Positions 8,545 through 15,932 of a DNA stretch of 21,950 nt are shown one piece after another. Origin of the DNA: Bacteroidia bacterium (GTDB lineage: Bacteria > Bacteroidota > Bacteroidia > Bacteroidales > UBA12481); assembly GCA_026391235.1 (NCBI GenBank), contig JAPLDV010000738.1, positions 1 through 21,950 of the forward strand. The letters run 5' to 3'. The notes beneath the pieces are model-generated. The model saw nothing but the letters and a program-made list of their open reading frames with translations, ran no database searches and was not told the DNA's origin. The translations under genes and the position numbers were made by a program. Numbering within the stretch: the first letter of the stretch is position 1; each line of letters begins with the position of its first letter.

Positions 8545-9984
8545 CTATTTCTTCCAAAAGTGTTCAATCTCTTCCAGCGTCCTGCCTTTGGTTTCCGGTA
8601 CCATCTTCCACATGAAGAATGCTGCAAGCAAACCCATTACGGCATAGATCCAATAAGCAAAACCGTGGTGAAACAGATTTGTCAGGGTGGTACTGTTATT
8701 CATCATTGGAAAGGTCCAGGAAACGATCAGGTTCGATATCCACATGGCACCAACTGCAAAAGCCATCGCCCTTCCCCGCACATTATTCGGAAAAAGTTCC
8801 GAAAGCAAAACCCATGTAACCGGTCCCCAGGAAAAGGCAAAACAGCCGACATAACCCAGCATGGCAATCATTGCCATGATGCCCAGTTTATCAAAATAGA
8901 AGGATAAACCGAGCATCAGCATAAAGAAAGCCATCCCGAGCGCCCCGATGACCTGCAACTGCTTTCTTCCGAACCGGTCGACGGTATAGATTGCCAGCAC
9001 CGTAAAGGAGAGGTTGATGATACCGACAATTATTGTTTGCATAAGCGAAACATTGGTACCGGAGCCCATATTCTTAAAAATTTCGGGGGCATAATACAGC
9101 ACAACATTAATTCCTATAAATTGCTGAAATACAGCAAGTAAGATCCCGACAGCAATTACAAGGAATCCATAGCTGAATAATTTCCCGGATGTTGATGAAA
9201 GTGTCCCTTTAATCTCGTTCATGATGGTTGCGGCGATTGACGGGCCGTTGATCCGGGTCAGGATGCGGAGTGCCTCCTCATCTTTATTTTTCATGGCCAG
9301 GAACCGGGGTGTTTCCGGAACAAATAACAGCAGCACCAAAAACAGAACGGCAGGAAATGCCTCAGAGGCAAACATCCAGCGCCATCCAATCTGGTTGATC
9401 CAGCTGTCATCTCCCTGACGGGCGATGCTATAGTTCACGAAATACACGATGAGCATTCCGAAAATAATAGCAAACTGGTTCCAGGAAACCAGCTTGCCAC
9501 GGATTTTTGCCGGAGATATCTCGGCGATATACATTGGGGAGAGCATCGAGGCCAATCCGACTCCTATGCCTCCGATGATCCGGTATACGATAAAATGCAC
9601 CATAAAGGTATGGTCAGCCGTTCCGACCGGTCTGAAGAACATCTCCGGCATGGCAGAACCAATGGCGGAAATCAGGAATAAAACTGCTGCCAGGATGAGG
9701 CCCCGTTTTCGTCCAAGTTTCAGGCTCACCAAACCACCGCTTAGCCCTCCGATAATGCATCCGATTAGCGCCGATGAAACTAAAAATCCGTGCCAGGAAT
9801 TGGCTACTGTTTCTGACCAGTTATGCGGATTGATAAACACTTCTTTAAGTGAACTTACCGTTCCCGAAATGACTGCTGTATCGTATCCGAAAAGCAGACC
9901 ACCCAGGGTGGCCACGAATGTTATGGCAGAAATATACCACAAACGGCCACCTGAATTTTTACGTAATGGATTCGAATTTTGCAT
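8545..9984 (-). CDS. Sugar:proton symporter, MFS sugar porter family (XylE-like)
   Basis: A 479-residue inner-membrane transporter with twelve predicted helices. Sugar-porter signatures: GGLLFGYDTAVISG in helix 1, LGRKRG in the loop after helix 2, RIIGGIGVGLASMLSPMYIAE, PAKIRGKLVSWNQF, PETPRFL before the central loop, QQFIGINVVLYYAPEIF in helix 7, VDRFGRKQL, and the C-terminal PETKGRTLEEIE. These are typical of XylE/GLUT-like proton symporters for monosaccharides such as xylose, galactose or glucose. It is probably co-transcribed with the six-hairpin glycosidase, whose ATG begins 1 nt after its stop; together with the GH120-like gene nearby this favours xylose or another plant sugar as substrate, though specificity cannot be read directly. 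Start ATG at 9984 puts helix 1 about 18 residues in, as is usual. Confidence 0.92.
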   Translation of the reverse strand: MQNSNPLRKNSGGRLWYISAITFVATLGGLLFGYDTAVISGTVSSLKEVFINPHNWSETVANSWHGFLVSSALIGCIIGGLSGGLVSLKLGRKRGLILAAVLFLISAIGSAMPEMFFRPVGTADHTFMVHFIVYRIIGGIGVGLASMLSPMYIAEISPAKIRGKLVSWNQFAIIFGMLIVYFVNYSIARQGDDSWINQIGWRWMFASEAFPAVLFLVLLLFVPETPRFLAMKNKDEEALRILTRINGPSIAATIMNEIKGTLSSTSGKLFSYGFLVIAVGILLAVFQQFIGINVVLYYAPEIFKNMGSGTNVSLMQTIIVGIINLSFTVLAIYTVDRFGRKQLQVIGALGMAFFMLMLGLSFYFDKLGIMAMIAMLGYVGCFAFSWGPVTWVLLSELFPNNVRGRAMAFAVGAMWISNLIVSWTFPMMNNSTTLTNLFHHGFAYWIYAVMGLLAAFFMWKMVPETKGRTLEEIEHFWKK

Positions 9985-10168
9985 TATCTGGTTGAAAAAT
10001 TATTTATAAACTCCGGCAGCACGGGTAATGTAACGGACCATTTTTGTTCTGGCATCCATATCCGGTATATCGACCATCCGGGTTGTTCCCGAAGCAGGCG
10101 AAAAATACTTATTCTAAATTGATTGGAATACTTCAAATCTTTTTTATTTATAGCTTTATGGCTATCGT

Positions 10169-10191
10169 CAGTCTGGGGGCGATCCCCACTG
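10169..10191. promoter_or_regulatory. Leader hairpin upstream of the broken dimethylargininase gene
   Basis: CAGT-(CT)-GGGG, loop GCGAT, CCCC-ACTG: an 8-bp stem with a 2-nt bulge, ending 35 nt before the ATG at 10227. A small ATAGC/GCTAT hairpin (10150-10165) precedes it. GGAGG at about 10209-10213 could serve as a ribosome site, unusual in this window. Function unknown; the stretch from 9985 to 10226 contains nothing else I can support. Confidence 0.35.
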
Positions 10192-10226
10192 GGAGCACTC
10201 TTCACTCTGGAGGCAAACTGCGAAGC

Positions 10227-10930
10227 ATGATTAGACACTATTCAACCGCGATCGTACGAAAACCCTGCCCGGAGATGGTGGATGGAATAACATCTGCCAA
10301 ACTGGGAAAACCAGATTTTGTGAGGGCTCTGGAGCAACATCAACATTATGTGGAGGCATTGGAGCAGTGCGGGTTACAGGTGACCGTACTGAAAGGCGAC
10401 AACCGGTTTCCGGATTCAGTGTTTATCGAGGACGTTGCGCTGTGCACACCAGCATGTGCCATCATAACCAATCCGGGTGCGGAGCCAAGGAATGGTGAAA
10501 CAGCAGGGATGAAGGAGGTTTTGTCAAAATTTTATCAGGCTATTGAAGAGATCAGATCACCGGGGACTCTCGAGGCGGGCGACGTGATGATGGCATCCTG
10601 GAAAAGCATGGAATGAGCGGATCAATGGTTCCTTTACATCAAGTGCTGCACCTGAAAACCGGCATGTCTTATCTGGAACGGAATAACCTGCTGGTAACTG
10701 CAGAGTTTGTCGATTTTCCTGATTTCGAAAAGTTTAACAGGATTGAAGTGCCTTCCTTAGAAGCTTATGCGGCCAATTCATTATGGATCAATGGGACTGT
10801 ACTGGTTCCAAAAGGATTCCCGGAAACACAATGGAAGATCGAACAAGCAGGATATCCTATAATTGAAATTGATGTTTCAGAATTCCAGAAATTGGACGGG
10901 GGGCTCAGTTGCCTGTCGCTCAGGTTCTAA
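10227..10930 (+). pseudogene. Dimethylargininase/arginine-deiminase superfamily gene, broken by internal deletion and frameshift
   Basis: The first frame (10227-10616) reads MIRHYSTAIVRKPCPEMVDG..., with FPDSVFIEDVAL and GTLEAGDVMM, then goes out of frame to a stop at 10614. The second frame resumes as ILEKHGMSGSMVPL, with VLHLKTGMSYLE (candidate catalytic His), NGTVLVPKGFPE and LDGGLSCLSLRF (candidate catalytic Cys), ending at 10930. In N(G),N(G)-dimethylarginine dimethylaminohydrolases the GDVMM segment is followed by roughly 23-25 residues (HFYIGxSxRTN type) before the ILEK helix; these are missing here. So the damage is a deletion of about 70 nt, not divisible by three, near 10590. An ATG at 10613 overlaps the stop (ATGA), but re-initiation could not restore the missing core. 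The intact enzyme would hydrolyse methylated arginine to citrulline and dimethylamine. Assembly error is the alternative. Confidence 0.75.
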
Positions 10931-10939
10931 CCTGATTAA

Positions 10940-11080
10940 TTCACAAACTTTACGGACTGTGCACACGCAGTCTTCGATGCCTATTCTGAAAATCCGGATA
11001 ATGAATTGATTGATACCGTAACCGGTGGCAATAGTCGCATACCTGTTTTGAATTTGAGAACGTTACCTTTGGAACAGTAA
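10940..11080 (+). other. 46-codon open stretch without a good start, possible gene remnant
   Basis: Between the broken dimethylargininase gene and the next gene, one frame is open from 10940 to a TAA at 11078-11080 and reads FTNFTDCAHAVFDAYSENPD and onward to LNLRTLPLEQ. It has a protein-like composition but no ATG. The only in-frame alternative starts are TTGs well inside. It could be the 3' end of a deleted gene or chance; I do not recognise it. Confidence 0.25.
11064..11071 (+). promoter_or_regulatory. Candidate -7 box (TAnnTTTG)
   Basis: TACCTTTG matches the Bacteroidota -7 consensus and lies 24 nt before the ATG of the protease-like gene. The only upstream TTTG (11047-11050) is 13 nt away, shorter than the usual 17-23 nt, so the -33 element is not convincing. 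Confidence 0.35.
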
Positions 11081-11095
11081 GCAGTAAAGGAAAAG

Positions 11096-12115
11096 ATGAA
11101 AGAACAAAAGTTAGCTGCGATTAATGATTTGACTTCACCATTGTTCAGGATCATGGCGATTCAGAATGACCTGGAGCCGCAATGGAGGCAGTACGATAAT
11201 AATATTTGTGCCTTTCATATTGGTAATGGCTTCATATTGAGCGTGGGCCATAACCTGAGACTGGAGGCAACCATGTTCAAGTCGATTGACGAGGACCGTT
11301 ATCAATCAGAAATTATCCCCAAACTTAATGCTCCTGAACTGCAGCATTTTGAACATATACTGGTGGCTGTTCAGGGGAGCGGCAAGAGATATCTGAAGAT
11401 AAATAATCCAAATGATGTGCCTGCGTTTGTCGCTGCATTAAAGCGGATCAATTTTGATACCCGGTGGGTGGCCATGTATCAGAAGCAAATCGCAAAACCC
11501 TATTTGTTAATCCAGCAGCGGGGACCGGTTTTTTACAACAATCAGGAGGTGCATAGCCGGTTTAATCCCTTGCTCACCTTTGTTGACCCCAATTCCGGCC
11601 GGCAGTCATACCTTATTGAGATTGTACTGGTTGATGCCTGGTATGAGGAGGATGTGGCTCTTTACAAGATCGTAAATACGCATCAAAGCATCATTGATAC
11701 CATTCCCCGGTTTGAAATCGACAGTGAAATTTATGATGTTTCAAACGGTGACTATTTCTGTGTTCAGACTGCCCCATCCGACCTGAATCCTGGACGCATG
11801 ATCAATGAAGCGAATATTGAGGGGCTCGTTGATCAGTACACTCCATTCAAGGATAGTTTTGGCGGCAATTACAATCTTCAGGGGCTTAGGTATCTGATCA
11901 AGGGTTATTTCCGGTTTGGTTCATCCGGTGCACCGTATATTAAATTCGATACAGCCTCCCAAACTTTTAAAGTAAATGCGGTACAAAGCGAAGCCTGCCC
12001 GATCCAGTTGGAGATCAAGAGTAGCAGGATGGGTAATTTTCAGTTCATCAATGCAATAGCTACGCCGCTTGCCAACGTTATCGACCGGATAAAACGGCAC
12101 CTGCTCATCGGGTGA
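11096..12115 (+). CDS. Unrecognised protein with trypsin-like His/Asp/Ser motifs (putative serine protease)
   Basis: A 339-residue protein with no leader or membrane segment. I do not recognise a named family. Three short motifs in the right order resemble the chymotrypsin-fold catalytic triad: FHIGNGFILSVGHN (GxGFxxxxxHN, candidate His52), EEDVALYKI (the DVALLK-like motif, candidate Asp186) and RFGSSGAPYI (GxSGxP, candidate nucleophile Ser277). The His-Asp spacing (134 residues) is much longer than in ordinary trypsins (about 45), implying an insertion between the barrels, while the Asp-Ser spacing is near normal (about 90). It may act in the cytoplasm, possibly as a self- or effector-type protease. 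It stands alone between the broken dimethylargininase and the propeller protein, each with its own putative -7 box. The protease call is inference from motifs. Confidence 0.55.
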   Translation: MKEQKLAAINDLTSPLFRIMAIQNDLEPQWRQYDNNICAFHIGNGFILSVGHNLRLEATMFKSIDEDRYQSEIIPKLNAPELQHFEHILVAVQGSGKRYLKINNPNDVPAFVAALKRINFDTRWVAMYQKQIAKPYLLIQQRGPVFYNNQEVHSRFNPLLTFVDPNSGRQSYLIEIVLVDAWYEEDVALYKIVNTHQSIIDTIPRFEIDSEIYDVSNGDYFCVQTAPSDLNPGRMINEANIEGLVDQYTPFKDSFGGNYNLQGLRYLIKGYFRFGSSGAPYIKFDTASQTFKVNAVQSEACPIQLEIKSSRMGNFQFINAIATPLANVIDRIKRHLLIG

Positions 12116-12145
12116 TTTCCAGTTGTAAATCCTTTCCTATATTTG
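12116..12145 (+). promoter_or_regulatory. Candidate promoter: TTTC - 18 nt - TATATTTG
   Basis: TATATTTG at 12138-12145 is a perfect TAnnTTTG -7 box, 21 nt before the ATG at 12167. TTTC at 12116-12119 is a 3-of-4 match to the -33 TTTG at acceptable spacing. It would drive the beta-propeller gene. Confidence 0.45.
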
Positions 12146-12166
12146 CCGCCAACAAAAATTGTGATT

Positions 12167-13513
12167 ATGACAATGAAATTGAACTTCATGCTTTCTTTAT
12201 CAGTTAGTTTGATACTTGTTGCTCCGGAGGCACTCAATGCCCAGAAGAATCTAACCCCGGCCGATAAGAACTGGCCACAATGGCGCGGACCGGCAGAAAC
12301 CGGGGCAACGCTTGTTGGCAATCCTCCGGTTGAGTTCAGCGAAACAAAAAATATCAAATGGAAAACCGAGATTCCCGGTAAAGGTCATGCTACTCCGATT
12401 ATCCGGGGTGACCAGATCATAGTGTTAACTGCTGTTGCAACTGATAAAAAGCCTGCTCAGGGAGAGGTTAAACAGGAAGCCGGAAGAATGGGGCCACCAT
12501 CCAGCGCGACAGAGTTTATTCATAAATTTCAGGTGATTTCTGTTGACCGGATAACCGGTAAAATTCAATGGGAACGCACCGTTATGGAAGAGATCCCTCT
12601 TGAACGCACGCATAACCTGGGAAGCTGGGCCTCCAATTCTCCGGTTACCGATGGAGAAAATATTTACGCTTATTTTGGATCCCGCGGTTTGCATTGTCTG
12701 GATTTTAAAGGGAACGTTTTGTGGGACCGTGATTTCGGACAAATGGAAATTGTTATGAGTTTTGGTGAAGGCAGTTCGCCTTCGATTTATAAGGATAAAA
12801 TTGTGGTGGTGTGGGATCATGAGGCCGGATCATTTATCTGTGCAGTGGATAAGAAGACAGGAAAAGATGTTTGGAAGGTTGACCGGGATGAAAAATCCTC
12901 CTGGGCAAGTCCGCTGATCGTTGAAATTAACGGCAAAACACAGGTGATCACCGCCGCAACCAATAAAGTCCGCAGCTATGATTTTGAAACCGGGAAGCTG
13001 ATCTGGGAATGTTCAGGATTAACGAGAAACGTGATTCCGAACCCGGTTTACGCGGAAGGTATTTTGTATGTCATGAGCGGATACCGGGGGAATGCCCTGA
13101 TAGCCATCAATCTGGCAAAAGCAAAAGGAAATATTACCGATACTGACGTTATCCTTTGGAAATATAATCAGGATACACCATACACACCAAGCCCGGTGTT
13201 GATGGATGGGAAACTTTATTTTCTTAAGGCTAATAATGGTACAATCAGCTGCCTCGATGCCAAGGACGGAAAGGTTAACTATATCAATGAGAAACTCGAT
13301 GGAATTGTGAATATTTATTCATCTCCAACCGGTGCCGGCGGACATCTTTATATCGCCGCCGATGGTATTATAGATGTGATCAAGGCTGGTCCGGCATTTG
13401 CACTCCTGTCGAGCAATAAGCTCGATGATACCTTTCACGCATCACCGGTTGTTATTGGTAATGATCTCTATTTGAGGGGTTTTAAGTACCTCTACTGTAT
13501 TTCGGCAGAATAA
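12167..13513 (+). CDS. Exported PQQ-like beta-propeller protein
   Basis: A 448-residue protein. MTMKLNFMLSLSVSLILVAPEALNAQ is a Sec leader with cleavage near Ala-Gln. Mature start NWPQWRGP is the typical opening of PQQ-like quinoprotein propellers. Repeated blades end in tryptophan-docking type strands (GKIQWERTV, GNVLWDRDF, GKDVWKVDRD, GKLIWECSG, DTDVILWKYN), with blade starts such as SPVTDGENIYAYF, SPSIYKDKIVVVW, NPVYAEGILYVMSG, SPVLMDGKLYFL and SPVVIGNDLYL. That is a six- to eight-blade WD40/BamB-like fold. Such proteins act as periplasmic scaffolds or as PQQ-dependent dehydrogenases; no PQQ biosynthesis genes are in view, so a scaffold or unknown role is more cautious. Annotated from ATG 12167 (12173 is also possible) because a TTG at 12143 would spoil the leader. 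It precedes the electron-transfer run but has its own putative promoter and terminator. Confidence 0.85.
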   Translation: MTMKLNFMLSLSVSLILVAPEALNAQKNLTPADKNWPQWRGPAETGATLVGNPPVEFSETKNIKWKTEIPGKGHATPIIRGDQIIVLTAVATDKKPAQGEVKQEAGRMGPPSSATEFIHKFQVISVDRITGKIQWERTVMEEIPLERTHNLGSWASNSPVTDGENIYAYFGSRGLHCLDFKGNVLWDRDFGQMEIVMSFGEGSSPSIYKDKIVVVWDHEAGSFICAVDKKTGKDVWKVDRDEKSSWASPLIVEINGKTQVITAATNKVRSYDFETGKLIWECSGLTRNVIPNPVYAEGILYVMSGYRGNALIAINLAKAKGNITDTDVILWKYNQDTPYTPSPVLMDGKLYFLKANNGTISCLDAKDGKVNYINEKLDGIVNIYSSPTGAGGHLYIAADGIIDVIKAGPAFALLSSNKLDDTFHASPVVIGNDLYLRGFKYLYCISAE

Positions 13514-13546
13514 ACGGAATTAAATAAATTATATTATGACATTATT

Positions 13547-13578
13547 TATGACTTTCGTCATAGATTTAACATTTTTTT
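13547..13578 (+). terminator. Weak hairpin plus seven-T tract after the propeller gene
   Basis: TATGAC, loop TTTC, GTCATA (13547-13562), then nine bases, then a run of seven T (13572-13578), 34 nt after the propeller stop. The stem is only 6 bp and AT-rich, so termination may be partial. Confidence 0.4.
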
Positions 13579-13675
13579 GAATGTCCATATAAAGGAGTTA
13601 ATGTCTTGAATTTGTTGTATTTACGACAGAATTTAAACCCTGATTACGGGCCAAATGGCTGTCCAAACACCTAAA

Positions 13676-13709
13676 TCTGCCCGGTATAGCGCAACAATGA
13701 ATATCTTTG
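13676..13709 (+). promoter_or_regulatory. Candidate promoter of the electron-transfer operon
   Basis: TATCTTTG at 13702-13709 is a perfect TAnnTTTG -7 box, 20 nt before ATG 13729. TCTG at 13676-13679 matches three of four bases of the -33 TTTG with a 22-nt spacer. It is the only good candidate before the run of six closely spaced genes. Confidence 0.5.
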
Positions 13710-13728
13710 CGCGTTATTATCTTACCAA

Positions 13729-14562
13729 ATGAAGAAGTCGACGCATAGGATTTATATATCAGTAATGGTTACCGTAGTGATAGTATCGGTGATCGTTCTG
13801 ACTTATATCGGATTCAATTATTATGGGATCAATCTGGAGGAACGGTTTTTTCATCCGAAAAACGAAGTCCTGAAACCAAGCGGATACCTTGGCCATGGCT
13901 TTGGTATTGCAGGATCTGCCATGATAATCATAGGGCTCTTTTCCTATATGGCAAGAAAAAGATTCAGGAGATTTTCCAGACTTGGATATCTGAAGCACTG
14001 GTTGGAATTCCATATTTTTTTATGCATCCTGGGGCCGGTTTTTGTATTATTCCACACAACTTTCAAGTTTGGAGGAATCGTCGCAGTCAGTTTCTGGAGC
14101 ATGGTAGCCGTGGTATTAAGCGGTGTAATCGGGCGTTTTATATATATTCAGATTCCCAGATCGGTGGAGGGACGGGAATTGAGCCTGAATGAAATCAACG
14201 TAATGAAAAATGAGGGAAATATTTCCGGACTGCTACCGGATGCATTTATAAACCGGCCTGATTACTCCGGCAAGAGTTTTTTTGCGAGATTGGTCAGTGG
14301 ATATAAATATGACAATGCAATTTTTAATGAATTAAGAAAGGATCTTAAAAAACAAAATCTTACACGGGCAAATTATCAACGTGCATCTAACCTGCTGAGA
14401 AATGAAATCAAATTAAACCGGAAAATTGATATGCTGGTTTCGATGCGAAATCTGATGGAATACTGGCATGTCGCCCATCTGCCGTTTGCACTGGCTATGC
14501 TGGTTGTAATGCTTATACACGTTGCAGTCGTAATTACTTTGGGATATAGATGGATATTTTGA
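13729..14562 (+). CDS. Five-helix His-rich inner-membrane protein, b-type cytochrome candidate
   Basis: A 277-residue membrane protein with about five hydrophobic helices (near residues 10-30, 53-75, 92-112, 115-138, 250-271) and a charged cytoplasmic-looking segment of about 100 residues between helices 4 and 5. Histidines cluster in or at helices: His56 (LGHGFG), His90, His95, His109 (HWLEFHIFLCILGPVFVLFH), His247, His250 and His264 (YWHVAHLPFALAM...LIH). This is the pattern expected of transmembrane bis-His haem b ligation. The stop is 4 nt before the start of the ferredoxin/FAD oxidoreductase, so the two probably work as a pair that passes electrons from the cytoplasmic enzyme across the inner membrane. 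No named family is certain; heme binding is inferred from the histidines and from cytochrome c neighbours. Confidence 0.7.
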   Translation: MKKSTHRIYISVMVTVVIVSVIVLTYIGFNYYGINLEERFFHPKNEVLKPSGYLGHGFGIAGSAMIIIGLFSYMARKRFRRFSRLGYLKHWLEFHIFLCILGPVFVLFHTTFKFGGIVAVSFWSMVAVVLSGVIGRFIYIQIPRSVEGRELSLNEINVMKNEGNISGLLPDAFINRPDYSGKSFFARLVSGYKYDNAIFNELRKDLKKQNLTRANYQRASNLLRNEIKLNRKIDMLVSMRNLMEYWHVAHLPFALAMLVVMLIHVAVVITLGYRWIF

Positions 14563-14566
14563 AAAT

Positions 14567-15904
14567 ATGGAAGTATTAATCGAGAAGGTTGCAACTTATT
14601 CAGTAGTAATAATTTTTATCGGGATTCTGCTTTTTATTTATCTCAGGAAACAAAGGCGGGAATCCAGAATTGTAGATGAGAAAATAAAGCTATCCAAAGA
14701 GGAAGGAATTCATGAACCGGTTTCGCTTCATCCGGTAGTTGATGTGAATTCATGCATCAGAACAGGGGCCTGTATTAGTGCTTGTCCGGAAAAGGATATT
14801 CTGGGAATCAGAAACGGCAAGGCAACCATTATTAATGCTTCGCATTGCGTGGGTCACGGTGCCTGTTTTCATGCATGCCCTGTTGAGGCCATCACTCTTT
14901 GCATCGGTACTGAAAAACGCGGGGTTGACCTGCCACATGTAAATCAGCAATTTGAATCGAATGTCACTGGTATCTATATTGCCGGGGAAATCGGTGGCAT
15001 GGGTTTAATCAAGAACGCGGTTGAACAGGGCAGGCAGGCGGTGGAAAATCTTGTTAAAACAATTGACAAAAGCACATCTGCGGATTATGATTTGATTATT
15101 GTCGGGGCAGGACCTGCTGGTATTTCCGCTTCGCTTACGGCAAAAAAGCATAATCTTAAAGTACTGACTCTTGAACAGGATACTTTAGGTGGCACAGTTT
15201 TCAATTTCCCACGATCCAAAATTATTATGACTTCTCCGATGGATCTCCCATTGCATGGCAAGGTCAGATTGATCGAAACCAGTAAATTGGAACTGCTGAA
15301 TTTGTGGCTAGGGGTACTAAGCAAGAATAATATTTCCATTGTACAAAATACCAAAGTTGAATCTATTGTATCGCAATCAGGATGTTTTTCTATTGGAACT
15401 TCAACCTGCGAGAATTTTTCAACAAAAAAAGTTTTGTTAGCCATCGGAAGGAGAGGATCACCCCGAAAGTTAAATATCCCGGGAGAGGAGCTGGAGAAGG
15501 TGGCTTACAGGCTTCTGGAACCGGAAATCATTGAGGGTAAAAGGGTTGTTGTGGTTGGCGGTGGGGATTCTGCCATAGAATCGGCTTTGCAGCTGATGGA
15601 AATGAATACCGTTCATCTTGCTTACCGGGGCGATGTATTCGGAAGAATAAAACCAAAAAACAATGAAAAAATAAAAAAAGCGATAGCAGACCATACTATT
15701 ACTGTAATGTTTAATACGAATCTGACTTCCATCGAAAAAGATTTCGTTTATTATACCGGAAAAGATTCTGATCAAAATACTAAATTGGAAAATGATTTAG
15801 TTTATATTCTGGCCGGGGGAGAGCTGCCTGCCCAATTTCTCGAAAAATCAGGAATACAAATCACCCGAAAATTCGGCGAAGCAATTCTCAAACATGAGAA
15901 ATAG
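14567..15904 (+). CDS. Membrane-anchored ferredoxin-FAD-NAD(P) oxidoreductase
   Basis: A 445-residue protein. One N-terminal helix (about 11-26) is followed by RKQRRESR, so by the positive-inside rule the body faces the cytoplasm. Residues 57-112 are a two-cluster ferredoxin domain, but each motif lacks its second Cys: C63-x2-T66-x2-C69-x3-C73-P and C94-x2-H97-x2-C100-x3-C104-P. Residues 119-165 (GVDLPHV...GIYIAGEIGGMGLIKNAVEQGRQA) resemble the FAD-closing C-terminal piece of a thioredoxin-reductase-like fold, here placed before the main domain. Then comes the FAD Rossmann motif GAGPAG (180-185), AIGRRG (292-297) and the NAD(P) motif GGGDSA (331-336). No CxxC redox disulfide is seen, so it is not a thioredoxin reductase. 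Likely reaction: NAD(P)H to FAD to Fe-S to the membrane haem protein, or the reverse. The next gene's frame may begin at 15894, overlapping this stop. Confidence 0.85.
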   Translation: MEVLIEKVATYSVVIIFIGILLFIYLRKQRRESRIVDEKIKLSKEEGIHEPVSLHPVVDVNSCIRTGACISACPEKDILGIRNGKATIINASHCVGHGACFHACPVEAITLCIGTEKRGVDLPHVNQQFESNVTGIYIAGEIGGMGLIKNAVEQGRQAVENLVKTIDKSTSADYDLIIVGAGPAGISASLTAKKHNLKVLTLEQDTLGGTVFNFPRSKIIMTSPMDLPLHGKVRLIETSKLELLNLWLGVLSKNNISIVQNTKVESIVSQSGCFSIGTSTCENFSTKKVLLAIGRRGSPRKLNIPGEELEKVAYRLLEPEIIEGKRVVVVGGGDSAIESALQLMEMNTVHLAYRGDVFGRIKPKNNEKIKKAIADHTITVMFNTNLTSIEKDFVYYTGKDSDQNTKLENDLVYILAGGELPAQFLEKSGIQITRKFGEAILKHEK

Positions 15905-15932
15905 AGGGAATTATATTAGAATTGGATTTATC

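Noticed and set aside
9449..10009. 186-codon plus-strand frame opposite the symporter start
   Set aside because: Antisense to the strongly supported sugar porter gene, with low-complexity composition and no motif.
9984..10238. 84-codon minus-strand frame whose stop overlaps the symporter ATG (TAATG)
   Set aside because: The overlap looks like translational coupling, but the frame starts with GTG inside the opposing dimethylargininase-like gene, covers its structured leader, and has no recognisable motif.
12167..13513. PQQ-dependent dehydrogenase as electron donor for the cytochrome operon
   Set aside because: The propeller fold is clear, but I see no convincing active-site Asp/Glu or vicinal Cys pair, a candidate terminator lies between it and the operon, and no PQQ biosynthesis gene is present.
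14567..15904. Thioredoxin reductase
   Set aside because: The FAD and NAD(P) motifs match the fold, but the CxxC redox pair is absent and a ferredoxin domain and membrane anchor are fused at the N-terminus.
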